A DNA stretch of 64,000 bases from Actinomycetota bacterium (lineage in GTDB: Bacteria; Actinomycetota; Thermoleophilia; Gaiellales; Gaiellaceae), in the NCBI GenBank assembly GCA_005883955.1, contig VAXH01000060.1, forward strand, positions 1 to 64,000, given 5' to 3'. Below, one piece after another: positions 30,430 to 40,040 of the stretch; position 1 is the first letter of the stretch, and each line of letters starts with the position of its first letter. The translations under genes were made by a program, and so were the position numbers. The notes under the pieces are model-generated. The model had not been told where the DNA came from, did no database searches, and saw nothing but the letters and a program-made list of their open reading frames with translations.

Positions 30430-31545
30430 GTGGTGAACGGTACGACCCGCGTAGAAGCCCGCGCGGCCGAGCGGGCCGGGGCGCGTGACCGTCCGCCCCG
30501 CGAGCAGCGGCTTGCGTGCGAGCAGGCGCGGGCCCTGGTAGACGCGGATCTCGCCGAGCCGCTCGCCGCGACGAACGGGCAAGGGCGCCGCGGCCGCAGC
30601 GACGACGCGCTGCACGATCGGCTGGTCGATCCTCACCGAGCGGACGAGCCCCTGTGCCGGCACGAGCCCGACGGGGGAGCGGCCATAACCCACCTTCACC
30701 TTCGCGTAGACCCGGCCCGGCGTGAGCACCGGAATCCGCCGGTAGCGGGAAAGCGCCCAGCGCAGGAGCGCGGTGAGATCGGCGTTTCGGCTCGTGCGAT
30801 CGGGTGCGCCGAGGATCGTTCCGTAGACGACGGCGCCGCCACGGTCGACTGAGGCGACCTCGTTCCAGCCGGCCTTCATGGTGTGGCCGGTCTTGACGCC
30901 GAAGACGCCGGGAAAGGTCGCGAGCAGGTCGTTCCAGGTGTGGAGAACTTCGCCGCCCGCGATCGTCGCGGTCTGTTTCCGCACGATCGCCCGCACGATC
31001 GCCCGGCGCATCAGCAGGCGCGCGAGCTTGGTTACGTCGCGGGCGCTCGAGACGTGACCCGGGGCGTCGAGGCCGTCCGGGCGGGCATAGTGCGTGTCGG
31101 TCAGGCCGAGCTGCCGCGCGCGGGTGTTCATCATCGCCACGAAACGGACCTCGCTCCCTTTACCGACGTAGAAGGCGAGCGCGTCCGCGGCGTCGTTCGC
31201 GCTCTGGATCAGGGCGCCTTCGAGCAGCTCGCGGACGGTGAGCCGCTCGCCCGGGCGGAGCTCGATCGAGGACTCGCCGACAGCCGCCGCCGCCGGGGCG
31301 ACGGTGACGATGTCGCTCGGCTTCGTGTGCTCGACCGTGAGCAGCACGGTCATCAGCTTCGTCAGGCTCGCGATCGGAACCCGCGCCCGCTGGTGGTACT
31401 GGGCCAAGACCTGGCCGGTCTCGCCGTCCTCGAGCAGGTACGCTCGGGCGTGTACCTGCGGGAGAGCGGCGAGAGCCGGAGTCGCGAGTGCGAGACCCGC
31501 GGCGACAGCAACCACAAGGGCTTGCCCTCCTACAGGGCGCTTCAC
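30430..31545 (-). CDS. dacA: D-alanyl-D-alanine carboxypeptidase (serine PBP5-like); true 3' end unclear
   Basis: ARVPIASLTKLMTVLL (SxxK), SAND (SxN), VKTGHT (KTG); ORF runs on to 30073 out of frame through pfkB. Confidence 0.9.
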
Positions 31546-31602
31546 GGCCGCAAAGGCTAGCTGGGACGGGCTGAGCGAACCCAGGGGCGCAATATCCCCT
31601 TC

Positions 31603-31633
31603 GCCGGGTTAAACGGTCATTGCAGGCGACGCC
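31603..31633 (-). repeat. Dispersed 3' element, copy g (hairpin B deleted)
   Basis: After pyrF stop: GGCGTCGCCTGCAATGACCGTTTAACCCGGC. Confidence 0.6.
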
Positions 31634-31637
31634 CTGG

Positions 31638-32546
31638 CTACCAGCCGGAAGCGGCCCAGATCTCGGTCTTGAGACGCGCGGCTTCCTGGGAGGCGCCGGT
31701 GCGCCAGTCCTCGCCGGAGGAGCGGAAGCCGTAGGTGATGCTGCGCGAGGCGGCGACCAGGGCGCTGGCCGGCCCGCTCGTGAAGGCGCGAGCGACGTCG
31801 CCGGGGGAGGCGCCCTGCGCGCCGACGCCGGGTAGGAGCAGGATCGAGCGAGGCAGCAGCCGCCGCGCCTCGCTGATCGCGCGCGGGTGCGTGGCGCCGA
31901 CAACGGCCCCGACGCTCGAGAGTCCGTGCTCGCCGATCAGGTCTTCGCCCCACTCCGCGACCAGGCGCGCCACGTGCTGCCAGAGCAGCCCGCCGTCGCT
32001 CAGCCGCACGTCCTGGACGTCTCCGCCGCCTTCATTCGAGGTCTTGACGAGGCAGAAGACCCCGCCGCCGTGGCGCCGGCAAGCACCGAAGAAAGGATCG
32101 AGCGAGTCGCGGCCGAGGTACGGGTTCACGGTCAGTGCGTCCGCCACCGGCGTCTCGCCTTCGAGGTACGCGGCCGCATAGGCGCGGGCCGTCGAGCCGA
32201 TGTCGCCGCGCTTCGCGTCGGCGATCACGAGCAGGCCGGCGGAGCGCGCGTACTCGCACGTCTGCTCGAATGCCCGCAGCCCGTCGGCGCCGAGCGCCTC
32301 GAAGAACGCGAGTTGCGGCTTCACGGCCACGGCATACGGAGCAACCGCGTCGACGATCCCACCGCAGAAACGCGCGACCGCGTCGGCGGCGGCAGTGCGG
32401 GCGACGTGAGCGTCTCCGCGGAGCTCGACCGGCAGCAGATCAAGACGCGGGTCGAGCCCGACGACGAGCTGCGAGCCCTTGTGCTCGACCGCCTCGGCGA
32501 CGCGATCGGCAAAAGTCTTGGTCGCTGACGGGGTCTCGATCTGCAT
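31638..32546 (-). CDS. pyrF: Orotidine 5'-phosphate decarboxylase (type 2)
   Basis: VVGLDPRLDLLP...VIADAKRGDIGSTARAYAAAYL. Confidence 0.95.
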   Translation of the reverse strand: MQIETPSATKTFADRVAEAVEHKGSQLVVGLDPRLDLLPVELRGDAHVARTAAADAVARFCGGIVDAVAPYAVAVKPQLAFFEALGADGLRAFEQTCEYARSAGLLVIADAKRGDIGSTARAYAAAYLEGETPVADALTVNPYLGRDSLDPFFGACRRHGGGVFCLVKTSNEGGGDVQDVRLSDGGLLWQHVARLVAEWGEDLIGEHGLSSVGAVVGATHPRAISEARRLLPRSILLLPGVGAQGASPGDVARAFTSGPASALVAASRSITYGFRSSGEDWRTGASQEAARLKTEIWAASGW

Positions 32547-32585
32547 CGTCTTCAGCCTAGCCCGCAGGTCGGATTCCGAAAAGAC

Positions 32586-32611
32586 GAAGGCCGCCTCTGC
32601 CGGCGGCCTTC
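32586..32611 (-). terminator. Rho-independent terminator after HU gene
   Basis: GAAGGCCGCC/GGCGGCCTTC stem followed by GTCTTTT on minus strand. Confidence 0.8.
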
Positions 32612-32641
32612 GAAGTACTTGGAGGGAGCGCCCTCGTCCTG

Positions 32642-32956
32642 CTACATCATCCCGCCGTCGCTACCTCCGCCACCGCTGCGGACGGCCTGCTTGAGCGAGC
32701 TGCCGGCAGAGAACTTCGGCACCCACGCCGCCGGGATCTGCACCTTCTCGGATGGGTTCCGCGGGTTGACGCCCTGGCGCGCCGCGCGGTGCTGCGTCGT
32801 GAATTTGCCGAATCCGGTGAAGGCGACCTCTTCGCGATTCTTCAGCGCCTCGGTGATCGCCTCGATCACGGCATCCACTGCCTCGCCTGCTTCACGACGG
32901 CCGAGGCCGCTCTTCTGCGCTACTCGCTCGACGAACTCCTGCTTGGTCACGTGCAC
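32642..32956 (-). CDS. HU-family DNA-binding protein
   Basis: VTKQEFVERVAQ...EVAFTGFGKFTTQHRAARQGVNPRN. Confidence 0.96.
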   Translation of the reverse strand: MHVTKQEFVERVAQKSGLGRREAGEAVDAVIEAITEALKNREEVAFTGFGKFTTQHRAARQGVNPRNPSEKVQIPAAWVPKFSAGSSLKQAVRSGGGGSDGGMM

Positions 32957-33032
32957 TCCTCTCCTGCTGCTTTGACAGGGCTAGGACCGCGCCAGACCCT
33001 AACAGGGTCGGCGATTTGGCTCAACCATCCCG

Positions 33033-33590
33033 TTATTGCGGGGGTTTTGCAAGCCCTATCAGCTCGGAGGCTCGAAAAAGTGGCCGCAACCTGACCGCGA
33101 GATGGGCGAGAGCATCGACTCCACCCTCCTCGCGATCGACAACGCAGAGGGCCGTCCGGCAGGTCAGCCCGGCCTCGCGGAGCGCCTCGACCGACGCCAC
33201 GGCCGCACCCCCCGAGGTGATGACGTCCTCGATCAGACAGACGCATTCGCCCTCCTCGAACACGCCTTCGAGGCGGTTGCCGGTGCCGTACTCCTTGGCC
33301 TCCTTGCGGACGATCAGGAAGGGCAGTCCCGAGGCGAGCGATGCTGCGGCCGCAAGCGAGACCGCGCCCAGCTCGGGCCCGGCGAGCCGGACGGCCTCCG
33401 GCTCGTGCTCGGCCACGGCTCGGGCAATCCGCTCTCCCAGGGCGCCGAGCAGGTCGGGCCGGGTCTCGAAGCGGTACTTGTCGAGGTAGTAGCGGGAGCG
33501 CCTGCCCGAGCGAAGCAAGAAGTCGCCCTCGAGATAGGCGTGCTCGCGCAGCGCTGCGCCGAGCTGCTCGTGGGTGAGCTCAGCTTGCAA
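33033..33590 (-). CDS. pyrE: Orotate phosphoribosyltransferase
   Basis: LIEDVITSGGAAVASVEALREAG PRPP motif; TTG start. Confidence 0.93.
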   Translation of the reverse strand: MQAELTHEQLGAALREHAYLEGDFLLRSGRRSRYYLDKYRFETRPDLLGALGERIARAVAEHEPEAVRLAGPELGAVSLAAAASLASGLPFLIVRKEAKEYGTGNRLEGVFEEGECVCLIEDVITSGGAAVASVEALREAGLTCRTALCVVDREEGGVDALAHLAVRLRPLFRASELIGLAKPPQ

Positions 33591-33783
33591 GCTCGAGGAT
33601 CCTGCGGGCGCGCCGCAGCAGCGGCTCGGCCTCACCGGGCTTCGCCAGCGAGACCATCGACCCGTCGCCAAAATAGACGTCCACCCGCTCGCGCCGGCGG
33701 GCAAGGCGGCGGCGGAAGAGCAGCGTCCCGGCGAGCGAGCCTGCACCGAGCAACATGCCGGTGAGGACGTTACGACTTCGCAT
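33580..33783 (-). CDS. Small hypothetical membrane-anchored protein
   Basis: ORF overlapping pyrE start; N-term hydrophobic. Confidence 0.6.
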   Translation of the reverse strand: MRSRNVLTGMLLGAGSLAGTLLFRRRLARRRERVDVYFGDGSMVSLAKPGEAEPLLRRARRILELAS

Positions 33784-34186
33784 CGGTTTTCTTGGTGCGG
33801 GTGGCGGGCTTGCGTTTCGCGGTCGCGCGCTGCTTCGGCGCGGCCTCGGTCTCGAGGTCGCGCAGGCAGCTCTTGAGGTCGTAGAAGACGAGCCCGACCG
33901 TGGGCTCCGGCTGCGTCGTCGCCGCGATCAGGCGATCGCCGTCCCGGACGACGAAGACGCTGCCGGCCTGAAGCGCGACCTCGAGCTGGGCGAACTCGCC
34001 GGTTGCGTCGTCGCGCCGTTGCTCGGCCTCGTTCAGCAGCGCTTCGGCCTCGCCCGCGACGCCCTTCGCACGCTGCTCGTCCGCGAGCGTCGAGCCGACG
34101 ACCTTGCCGCCGCGCTCGAAGATGACGGCGGTGCGAACCTGCGAGGAGATCTCCCGCAGGCGCTCGAGGGCGGCGGCTGCGTCCAC
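33770..34186 (-). CDS. Hypothetical protein, roadblock-like with basic C-terminal tail
   Basis: ORF with good frame usage; RATAKRKPATRTKKTDAKS tail. Confidence 0.6.
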   Translation of the reverse strand: MDAAAALERLREISSQVRTAVIFERGGKVVGSTLADEQRAKGVAGEAEALLNEAEQRRDDATGEFAQLEVALQAGSVFVVRDGDRLIAATTQPEPTVGLVFYDLKSCLRDLETEAAPKQRATAKRKPATRTKKTDAKS

Positions 34187-34241
34187 GTGCTCACGCTAAC
34201 ACGATGATGGCTCAGGCTAACGCGGTGATACTCCCCTGGTC

Positions 34242-35054
34242 GTGTATCGCCCGCTGGCCAAGTTCTACCGGGACCGCGGGCCCCATCTCGCGGCGATGAT
34301 CGCCTACTTCGCGCTGCTCTCGTTCGTGCCGCTGACCTTTCTGGCGCTTTCCCTGCTCGGCCTGACGGGACGAGCGGACGAGTCGAGCTACCTCGTGACG
34401 GAGCTGAAGAAGGTCTTCCCGGGCACCTCGGTCTCGGCGATCGTGAAGGCGGTCCAGTCGGTGCAGCGGAACGCGGCGACGCTGGGGATCATCGGCGGCA
34501 TCGCCCTGCTCTGGACGTCGCTCTCGTTCTTCAGCGTGCTCGAGTCGGCGTTCAACATCGTCTACGGACGGCCGAACCGGCCGTTCCTGCGCGGAAAGGG
34601 GCTCGCGGTACTGATGCTGATCGCGCTGCTCGTGACGCTGTTCGTCGGGTTGCTCGTGGGGTCGGTCGGCTTCGACGTCCTCAAGCGCTACGCGCCGGGA
34701 ATCGCCGGAAGCGGCGCGGTTGCCTACGCGCTCTCGCTCGTGGTCTCGCTGGCGGCGGTCTTCGGGTTTCTCGTCGCCGTCTACTACCTGCTGACGAACG
34801 CGAGGCTCCACCTCGTCGACGTCCTTCCCGGCGCAGCGGTTGCGGCAGTGATGCTCGAGGCCTCGTTCCAGGTGCTGCCGATCTACGTGCGGCTGTCGAG
34901 CGTCTCGATCGCGCTGCGCGCGTTCGGCGGACCCGCGCTGCTCCTCGTCTGGCTGTACGTGATGGCGAACGCGATCGTCTTCGGTGCCGAGATCAATTCG
35001 TACCGGTCGGCCCGACGTGAGGCGGCGCGGCAGGAGGCCCCTGGGATCGCCTGA
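34242..35054 (+). CDS. YihY/virulence factor BrkB family membrane protein
   Basis: YRDRGPHLAAMIAYFALLSFVPL...GGIALLWTSLSFF. Confidence 0.9.
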   Translation: MYRPLAKFYRDRGPHLAAMIAYFALLSFVPLTFLALSLLGLTGRADESSYLVTELKKVFPGTSVSAIVKAVQSVQRNAATLGIIGGIALLWTSLSFFSVLESAFNIVYGRPNRPFLRGKGLAVLMLIALLVTLFVGLLVGSVGFDVLKRYAPGIAGSGAVAYALSLVVSLAAVFGFLVAVYYLLTNARLHLVDVLPGAAVAAVMLEASFQVLPIYVRLSSVSIALRAFGGPALLLVWLYVMANAIVFGAEINSYRSARREAARQEAPGIA

Positions 35055-35083
35055 CCTGTCCAGGCCAGACCGCAGACGTGTCT

Positions 35084-35096
35084 GGGGTCAGACCCC
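35084..35096. repeat. Palindrome GGGGTCAGACCCC overlapping rdgB stop codon
   Basis: GGGGTCAGACCCC; rdgB TGA stop lies in it on minus strand. Confidence 0.7.
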
Positions 35097-35684
35097 GGAC
35101 GAGCCTCGACGAGACATGGCCCGCAGCAGGTCTCGCGCGGCGCGCGCGCGGTGCGAGTTCTCGGCCTTCCATTCGTTGCCGAGCTCCGCGACTGTCCGCT
35201 CCTCGCCCGTCGGGACGAAGATCGGGTCGTAGCCGAAACCTTCGTTGCCGCGCGGCTCGTGAGCGATCCGGCCGTCGAGGACGCCGGTGCCACGCAGCTC
35301 GTCACCGGACGGGGCCAGCGCGACCAACTCGCACACGTACCGCGCCCGCCGGCCTTCGCCCTCGACCTCGCGGAGCTCCTCGAGCAGCCGCTCGACCGGC
35401 TCGCCACCGCCGAAGCGCGCCGAGCGGATCCCGGGCCCGCCGCCGAGGCCCTCGACCTCGAGCCCGGAGTCCTCGCCGAGCACCCAGGCCTCGTCGACGA
35501 ACCTCGAGCCGTGCCGAGCCTTGGCGAGGGCGTTCTCGTAGTAGGTGGCGCCCTCCTCCGGTGGATAGCCGCCCGCGTCGAGCAGCCCGAGCTGCCAGCC
35601 CTCAAGCACGCGCGCCAGCTCGCGCAGCTTGTTCTCGTTCCGCGAAGCAAGCCTGGCTCTCGGAACCCTCTTCGAGAGATTCAC
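35088..35684 (-). CDS. rdgB: XTP/dITP pyrophosphatase (RdgB/HAM1)
   Basis: RLASRNENKLRELARVL...LGEDSGLEVEGLGGGPGIRSARFGG...GNEGFGYDPIFVP. Confidence 0.96.
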   Translation of the reverse strand: MNLSKRVPRARLASRNENKLRELARVLEGWQLGLLDAGGYPPEEGATYYENALAKARHGSRFVDEAWVLGEDSGLEVEGLGGGPGIRSARFGGGEPVERLLEELREVEGEGRRARYVCELVALAPSGDELRGTGVLDGRIAHEPRGNEGFGYDPIFVPTGEERTVAELGNEWKAENSHRARAARDLLRAMSRRGSSGV

Positions 35685-35701
35685 GCTAGCGACCTCGCCA
35701 A

Positions 35702-35767
35702 GCGGGTGTAAACGGACGCCCCGGCGAAGCCGGGACGTCCTCCTGGTCGGCGTCGCAAGCGAACGCC
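35702..35767 (-). repeat. Dispersed 3' two-hairpin element, copy h
   Basis: GGCGTTCGCTTGCGACGCCGACCAGGAGGACGTCCCGGCTTCGCCGGGGCGTCCGTTTACACCCG (minus). Confidence 0.85.
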
Positions 35768-35771
35768 TTGT

Positions 35772-36482
35772 TCAGTCGGCCCAACGCACCTCGAGCACGT
35801 TCTCGACGTCGGCGAGCTTCGACACGAGCTTCTGGGTCAGTTCCGGCCGCGACAGCTCGAGCGTCAGCTCGATCGTGCGGCGGTCGCCCTCCTGCCGGAT
35901 CTCGATCGTCTCGACGCGAGCATCGGCCTCGACCGCGTCGATCACGTCGGCCGGGCTCTGACCCGCCGGCAGCTGGACGAGCAGCAGGCCGCTCTCGCCC
36001 CGGAAACGGCGAACGACGTGGTAGGCGAACGCGCGCAGCGGCCACAAGGCCACGAGCGCGACGCCGGTCGTGATCACAGCTGCCGAGTAGTAGCCCGCGC
36101 CCGCGGCGAGGCCGATCGCGGCAACGACCCAGAGCGTCGCCGCCGTCGTCAGCCCGCGTATCGCGAGCCCTTGCCGGATGATCGCGCCCGCGCCGAGGAA
36201 GCCGATCCCGGTCACGATCTGCGCGGCGATCCGAGTCGGGTCGGCACGGACGACGCTCGCACCGGAAGCGAGAAACTCGCGAAACCCGTACGCCGAGACG
36301 ATCGTGAACAGCGCCGATCCGACCGAGACGAGCAGGTGCGTCCGCAGGCCGGCCTCACGGTCGCGGAGCTCTCGCTCGAGCCCGAGGACCGCGCCCAGCG
36401 CCGCCGCGAGCGCCACCCGCGCGAGCACCTCTTCCCAGGAAAGCGCGGGAATGCTCGATGCGGCGATGACCGCGATCATCAA
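35772..36482 (-). CDS. MgtC/SapB-family protein
   Basis: GAVLGLERELRDREAGLRTHLLVSVGSALFT...GIGFLGAGAII. Confidence 0.93.
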   Translation of the reverse strand: MMIAVIAASSIPALSWEEVLARVALAAALGAVLGLERELRDREAGLRTHLLVSVGSALFTIVSAYGFREFLASGASVVRADPTRIAAQIVTGIGFLGAGAIIRQGLAIRGLTTAATLWVVAAIGLAAGAGYYSAAVITTGVALVALWPLRAFAYHVVRRFRGESGLLLVQLPAGQSPADVIDAVEADARVETIEIRQEGDRRTIELTLELSRPELTQKLVSKLADVENVLEVRWAD

Positions 36483-36500
36483 GCGAGATTTTTCATTGGA

Positions 36501-36566
36501 GCCGGGTTAAAACGGCCGCACCGGCAAAGCCGGCACGGCCTCCAAGGCGGCATCGCAAGCGACGCC
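36501..36566 (-). repeat. Dispersed 3' two-hairpin element, copy i
   Basis: Abuts rph stop: TGA-GGCGTCGCTTGCGATGCCGCCTTGGAGGCCGTGCCGGCTTTGCCGGTGCGGCCGTTTTAACCCGGC. Confidence 0.9.
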
Positions 36567-37277
36567 TCAGACGCGAGCACCAGCAGCCTCCTCCTGGGCC
36601 GCGGCGATCCGTTCGATCCCCACAACGGCGAGCTCGAGCAGCTCGTCCAGGCGCTCACGTGAGAACGGCTCCTGCTCCGCGGTCGCCTGCACCTCCACGA
36701 GGCTCCCCTCCCCGGTCATGACGACGTTCATGTCGACGTCGGCCCTCGAGTCCTCGGAGTAGTCGAGGTCGAGCAGCGCCTCGCCCTCGACGACGCCGAC
36801 AGAGACCGCCGCGACCGAGTCGGGCAGCGCCTTCGAGAGCCCGAACCGGTCGAGCGCGAGCCTGGCCGCGACATAGGCGCCGCAGATCGCCGCGCAGCGG
36901 GTGCCGCCGTCCGCCTGGAGGACGTCGCAATCGAGCCAGAGCGTCCGCTCGCCGAGCGCCCCAAAATCCGTCGCCGCACGGAGCGCCCGCCCGATCAGCC
37001 GCTGGATCTCGACCGTTCGACCGCCCTGCTTGCCGCGCGAAGCCTCCCGTTGGGTGCGCTCCCCCGTCGACGCAGGCAGCAACGAGTACTCGGCGGTCAT
37101 CCAGCCGCGCCCTTTGCCCATCAGCCAACGCGGGACGCCTTCCTCGATCGAGGCCGTGCAAAGGACCTTCGTCTTGCCCTGCGAGTAGAGCACCGACCCG
37201 TGCGGCTGCTCTAGCCAGTTGGCCTCCAGCCGCAGCGAACGCAGCTCGTCCGGCCGCCTACCGTCCGCTCGACTCAC
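36567..37277 (-). CDS. rph: Ribonuclease PH
   Basis: [15 protein letters not shown]...[23 protein letters not shown]. Confidence 0.96.
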   Translation of the reverse strand: MSRADGRRPDELRSLRLEANWLEQPHGSVLYSQGKTKVLCTASIEEGVPRWLMGKGRGWMTAEYSLLPASTGERTQREASRGKQGGRTVEIQRLIGRALRAATDFGALGERTLWLDCDVLQADGGTRCAAICGAYVAARLALDRFGLSKALPDSVAAVSVGVVEGEALLDLDYSEDSRADVDMNVVMTGEGSLVEVQATAEQEPFSRERLDELLELAVVGIERIAAAQEEAAGARV

Positions 37278-38092
37278 GCGGCCCGCTTCAGCTTCGCGAG
37301 CTCGACGTGCTCGACCTCGGCGATCGGCAGCTGCAGGAACCGCTGGCCCAGCGTGCGGAAAGCTTCCGGGTCGCCCGTGGTGAGAAAACGGTACGAGCCC
37401 TCGCGCGCCTCCTCGTTCTCGATCCCCTTGCGAGCGAGCGTCCCGGCGACTTCGCGCGCCGTCTCCTCGGCCGAGAACACGAGTGTGACGCCGCGGCCGA
37501 AGACGCGCTGAAAGACCGGACGGATCAGCGGGTAGTGCGTGCAGCCGAGGATGACCGTGTCGACTCCGGCGGCTTTCAGCGGCTGGGCGCATTCGCGCAC
37601 GGCTTCGGTCGTCTCGGCCCCGAAGGGATCATCGCCCTCGATCAGCGGCACGAGCCGTGGACAAGGCAGCGCCGTGAACTCGGCGCCGGCATCGAGAGCA
37701 GCCACGAACTCCTCGTAACGTCCCGCCTCGACCGTGGCCTTGGTCGCGAGCAGGCCGATCTTCCGGTTCCGGGTTGCCTGCACGGCCGCGTGCGCTTCGG
37801 GCTGGATCACACCGACGACCGGGACCGACAGCGCCTCCTGCAGCTGCGGCAGCCCGGCCGAGGTGGCCGTGTTACAGGCGACGAGGACGAGCTTGACGTC
37901 CTGCCGCTCCAGGTAGCGCCCGATCTCGAGGGCGAATCCGCGCACTTCGTCCAGAGACCGCGGGCCATACGGAAGCCGCGCATGGTCGCCGAGGTAGACG
38001 AAATCCTCGTGCGGCATCGTCACCAGGCACTCGTGCAGAACCGTGAGCCCGCCCGTGCCGGAGTCGAAGACGCCGATCGCCCGCGCGTCCAT
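37274..38092 (-). CDS. murI: Glutamate racemase
   Basis: [34 protein letters not shown]. Confidence 0.96.
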   Translation of the reverse strand: MDARAIGVFDSGTGGLTVLHECLVTMPHEDFVYLGDHARLPYGPRSLDEVRGFALEIGRYLERQDVKLVLVACNTATSAGLPQLQEALSVPVVGVIQPEAHAAVQATRNRKIGLLATKATVEAGRYEEFVAALDAGAEFTALPCPRLVPLIEGDDPFGAETTEAVRECAQPLKAAGVDTVILGCTHYPLIRPVFQRVFGRGVTLVFSAEETAREVAGTLARKGIENEEAREGSYRFLTTGDPEAFRTLGQRFLQLPIAEVEHVELAKLKRAA

Positions 38093-38200
38093 CGCGCGAT
38101 TGTACGAGGCGGCCTGCACGCACTCGTGTTTCGGGGTACAACTCCCGGGCCAAATCGCGTCGGAGCAGGCACAGCTGGTGACATGACGAAGGGAGGGGCC

Positions 38201-39265
38201 ATGAGGAGATCCGTGCGTTTGACAGTTTTTGCGTGCGCGGCTGCGCTAGCGCTCGCCGTCGTGGCGATCGCGGCCGCGTCCTACACACCGTCGATGGGGA
38301 TCTTCCAGGCGACGTACAAACCGGGCGGCGCCGGGGTCGTGACGATCGTCGTCGCGCAGGAGAAGGCCGACGACCCGACCGCGCGGATCGTCATCTACGC
38401 CCCGTTGGGCTACACGGCGACACTGAACCAAGCGCCGGGGACGACGATCGGAGAGGTCTCCGCCCACGTGCAGATCTTGGACTTGAGCCCCACGAACGTT
38501 TTTCCGCTCTCGGGTCCCGTCAAGGTCGACAACCCCGGGAACTACCCGGCTGCGACAAACCTCTGCACCCCGGGCGTCACGCACGAGGCTGTTTGGACAC
38601 TCAACGCCGCACTGGCGAGTCAGCCGGCGAACCCGATCCCGGTCTACGTCGACCACACCACGGGCGCCGAAGCGGCGTTCAGCTCCGCGAAAATGACCGT
38701 CTGCTTCCGGGATCCAACGCTTGCTGCCGCCGACCCGCGCCGCTCGCCGAACGGAACGAAGTTCCTGGACGCGGCCTTCTCGGTCAAGGGCGTCTTCAAG
38801 AACCCGGCCAGCGCCGGCAACCAGCTCTGGCGCTCGCTCTTCACCCCGTACACGCCGGGCACCGGCGCGCCGAACGCGGCCGGTACCCGTGAGGCGCAGG
38901 GCGTCGTGCCGATGCCGTACCGCATCTCGATCAAGAGAATCCGGAAGGCACGGCGCGGCTTCTTCCGGCTCGCCGGGGTTGTCAACATCGCCGGCACCGC
39001 TCCGAGCGGCGTCGGGCTGACGCTGTTCGCAGGCGTCAAGGGCAAGAGCGGCGTCACCTTCAAGGCGGTGGCTTCGACAAAGACGCGCAAGGGCAAATAC
39101 GCCTTCAACCGCCGGCTGCCGAAGAAGGTGACCTACCTCTTCGTCGAGCGGCCGCCGACGTCGGTTGCGTGCGCAGTCCCGCTTGTGACGTGCACCTCGT
39201 CGATCGTCAGCAACGCGATCAGCGGCGTGGTCAGGGTCGCGCCCCCGCCGAAGAGGCGACGCTAG
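38201..39265 (+). CDS. Secreted hypothetical protein
   Basis: Signal peptide MRRSVRLTVFACAAALALAVVAIAAASYTPS; long high-quality ORF. Confidence 0.75.
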   Translation: MRRSVRLTVFACAAALALAVVAIAAASYTPSMGIFQATYKPGGAGVVTIVVAQEKADDPTARIVIYAPLGYTATLNQAPGTTIGEVSAHVQILDLSPTNVFPLSGPVKVDNPGNYPAATNLCTPGVTHEAVWTLNAALASQPANPIPVYVDHTTGAEAAFSSAKMTVCFRDPTLAAADPRRSPNGTKFLDAAFSVKGVFKNPASAGNQLWRSLFTPYTPGTGAPNAAGTREAQGVVPMPYRISIKRIRKARRGFFRLAGVVNIAGTAPSGVGLTLFAGVKGKSGVTFKAVASTKTRKGKYAFNRRLPKKVTYLFVERPPTSVACAVPLVTCTSSIVSNAISGVVRVAPPPKRRR

Positions 39266-39323
39266 CGTCTCGGGGCCGGTCCCTCTGGAAGGCCCCCGTC
39301 CGTTTCAACGTAGAGTGGTCGCG

Positions 39324-40034
39324 GTGGAGGTATTGGCGGTCATCCACGGGGAACGGGTTCGTGCCGGCGTCTTCGGCGACGTCGTCCGAGAGCGCGGGCA
39401 CCGCCTCGACGAATGGAGCCTCGCCTGGGAAACGCCGCTGCCTCAACCGCTCGACTCCTACAGCGCCGTGCTCGTCTTCGGCGGCGCGATGCACGCCGAC
39501 CAGGACGACCGGCATCCCTGGTTGCGTGAGGAGAACCTCTTCCTCCAGCGGCTGCTGATGCTGCACATGCCGGTGCTCGGCGTCTGCCTCGGCGCCCAGC
39601 TGCTGGCGAAGGCCGCGCTGGCGCCGGTGTACCGCGTCGAGAGGCCGGAAATCGGCTGGTTCGAGGTCGAGCTGACCGAGGAGGCCGCCGGCGACCCGGT
39701 ATTCACGCGGCTGCCGCAGCGCTTCGAGGCCTTCCAGTGGCACTTCTACACCTACGACCTCCCCGGCGGCGCCGTCGAGCTCGCGAGGAGCGCCGCCTGC
39801 ACGCAGGCATTCCGCCTCGGCGACAGCGCCTGGGGGATCCAGTTCCACGCCGAGGTGACCCTGCCGCAGGTGGAAAGCTGGTTGGAGCACGAGGTCGACG
39901 ACGAGGACCTGGAACATCTTCCTGCCGGCCTCTCGGAGGCAACCCGGGATCGGATCGAAGGCTGGAACGAGCTCGGCCGCTCGCTCTGTGGCTCGTTCGT
40001 CGAAGTGGCAGAGCGCGTCGCCGTCGCGGCCTAG
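39324..40034 (+). CDS. Type 1 glutamine amidotransferase
   Basis: VLGVCLGAQLLA nucleophile elbow, WGIQFHAEV. Confidence 0.9.
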   Translation: MEVLAVIHGERVRAGVFGDVVRERGHRLDEWSLAWETPLPQPLDSYSAVLVFGGAMHADQDDRHPWLREENLFLQRLLMLHMPVLGVCLGAQLLAKAALAPVYRVERPEIGWFEVELTEEAAGDPVFTRLPQRFEAFQWHFYTYDLPGGAVELARSAACTQAFRLGDSAWGIQFHAEVTLPQVESWLEHEVDDEDLEHLPAGLSEATRDRIEGWNELGRSLCGSFVEVAERVAVAA

Positions 40035-40040
40035 AAGGAC

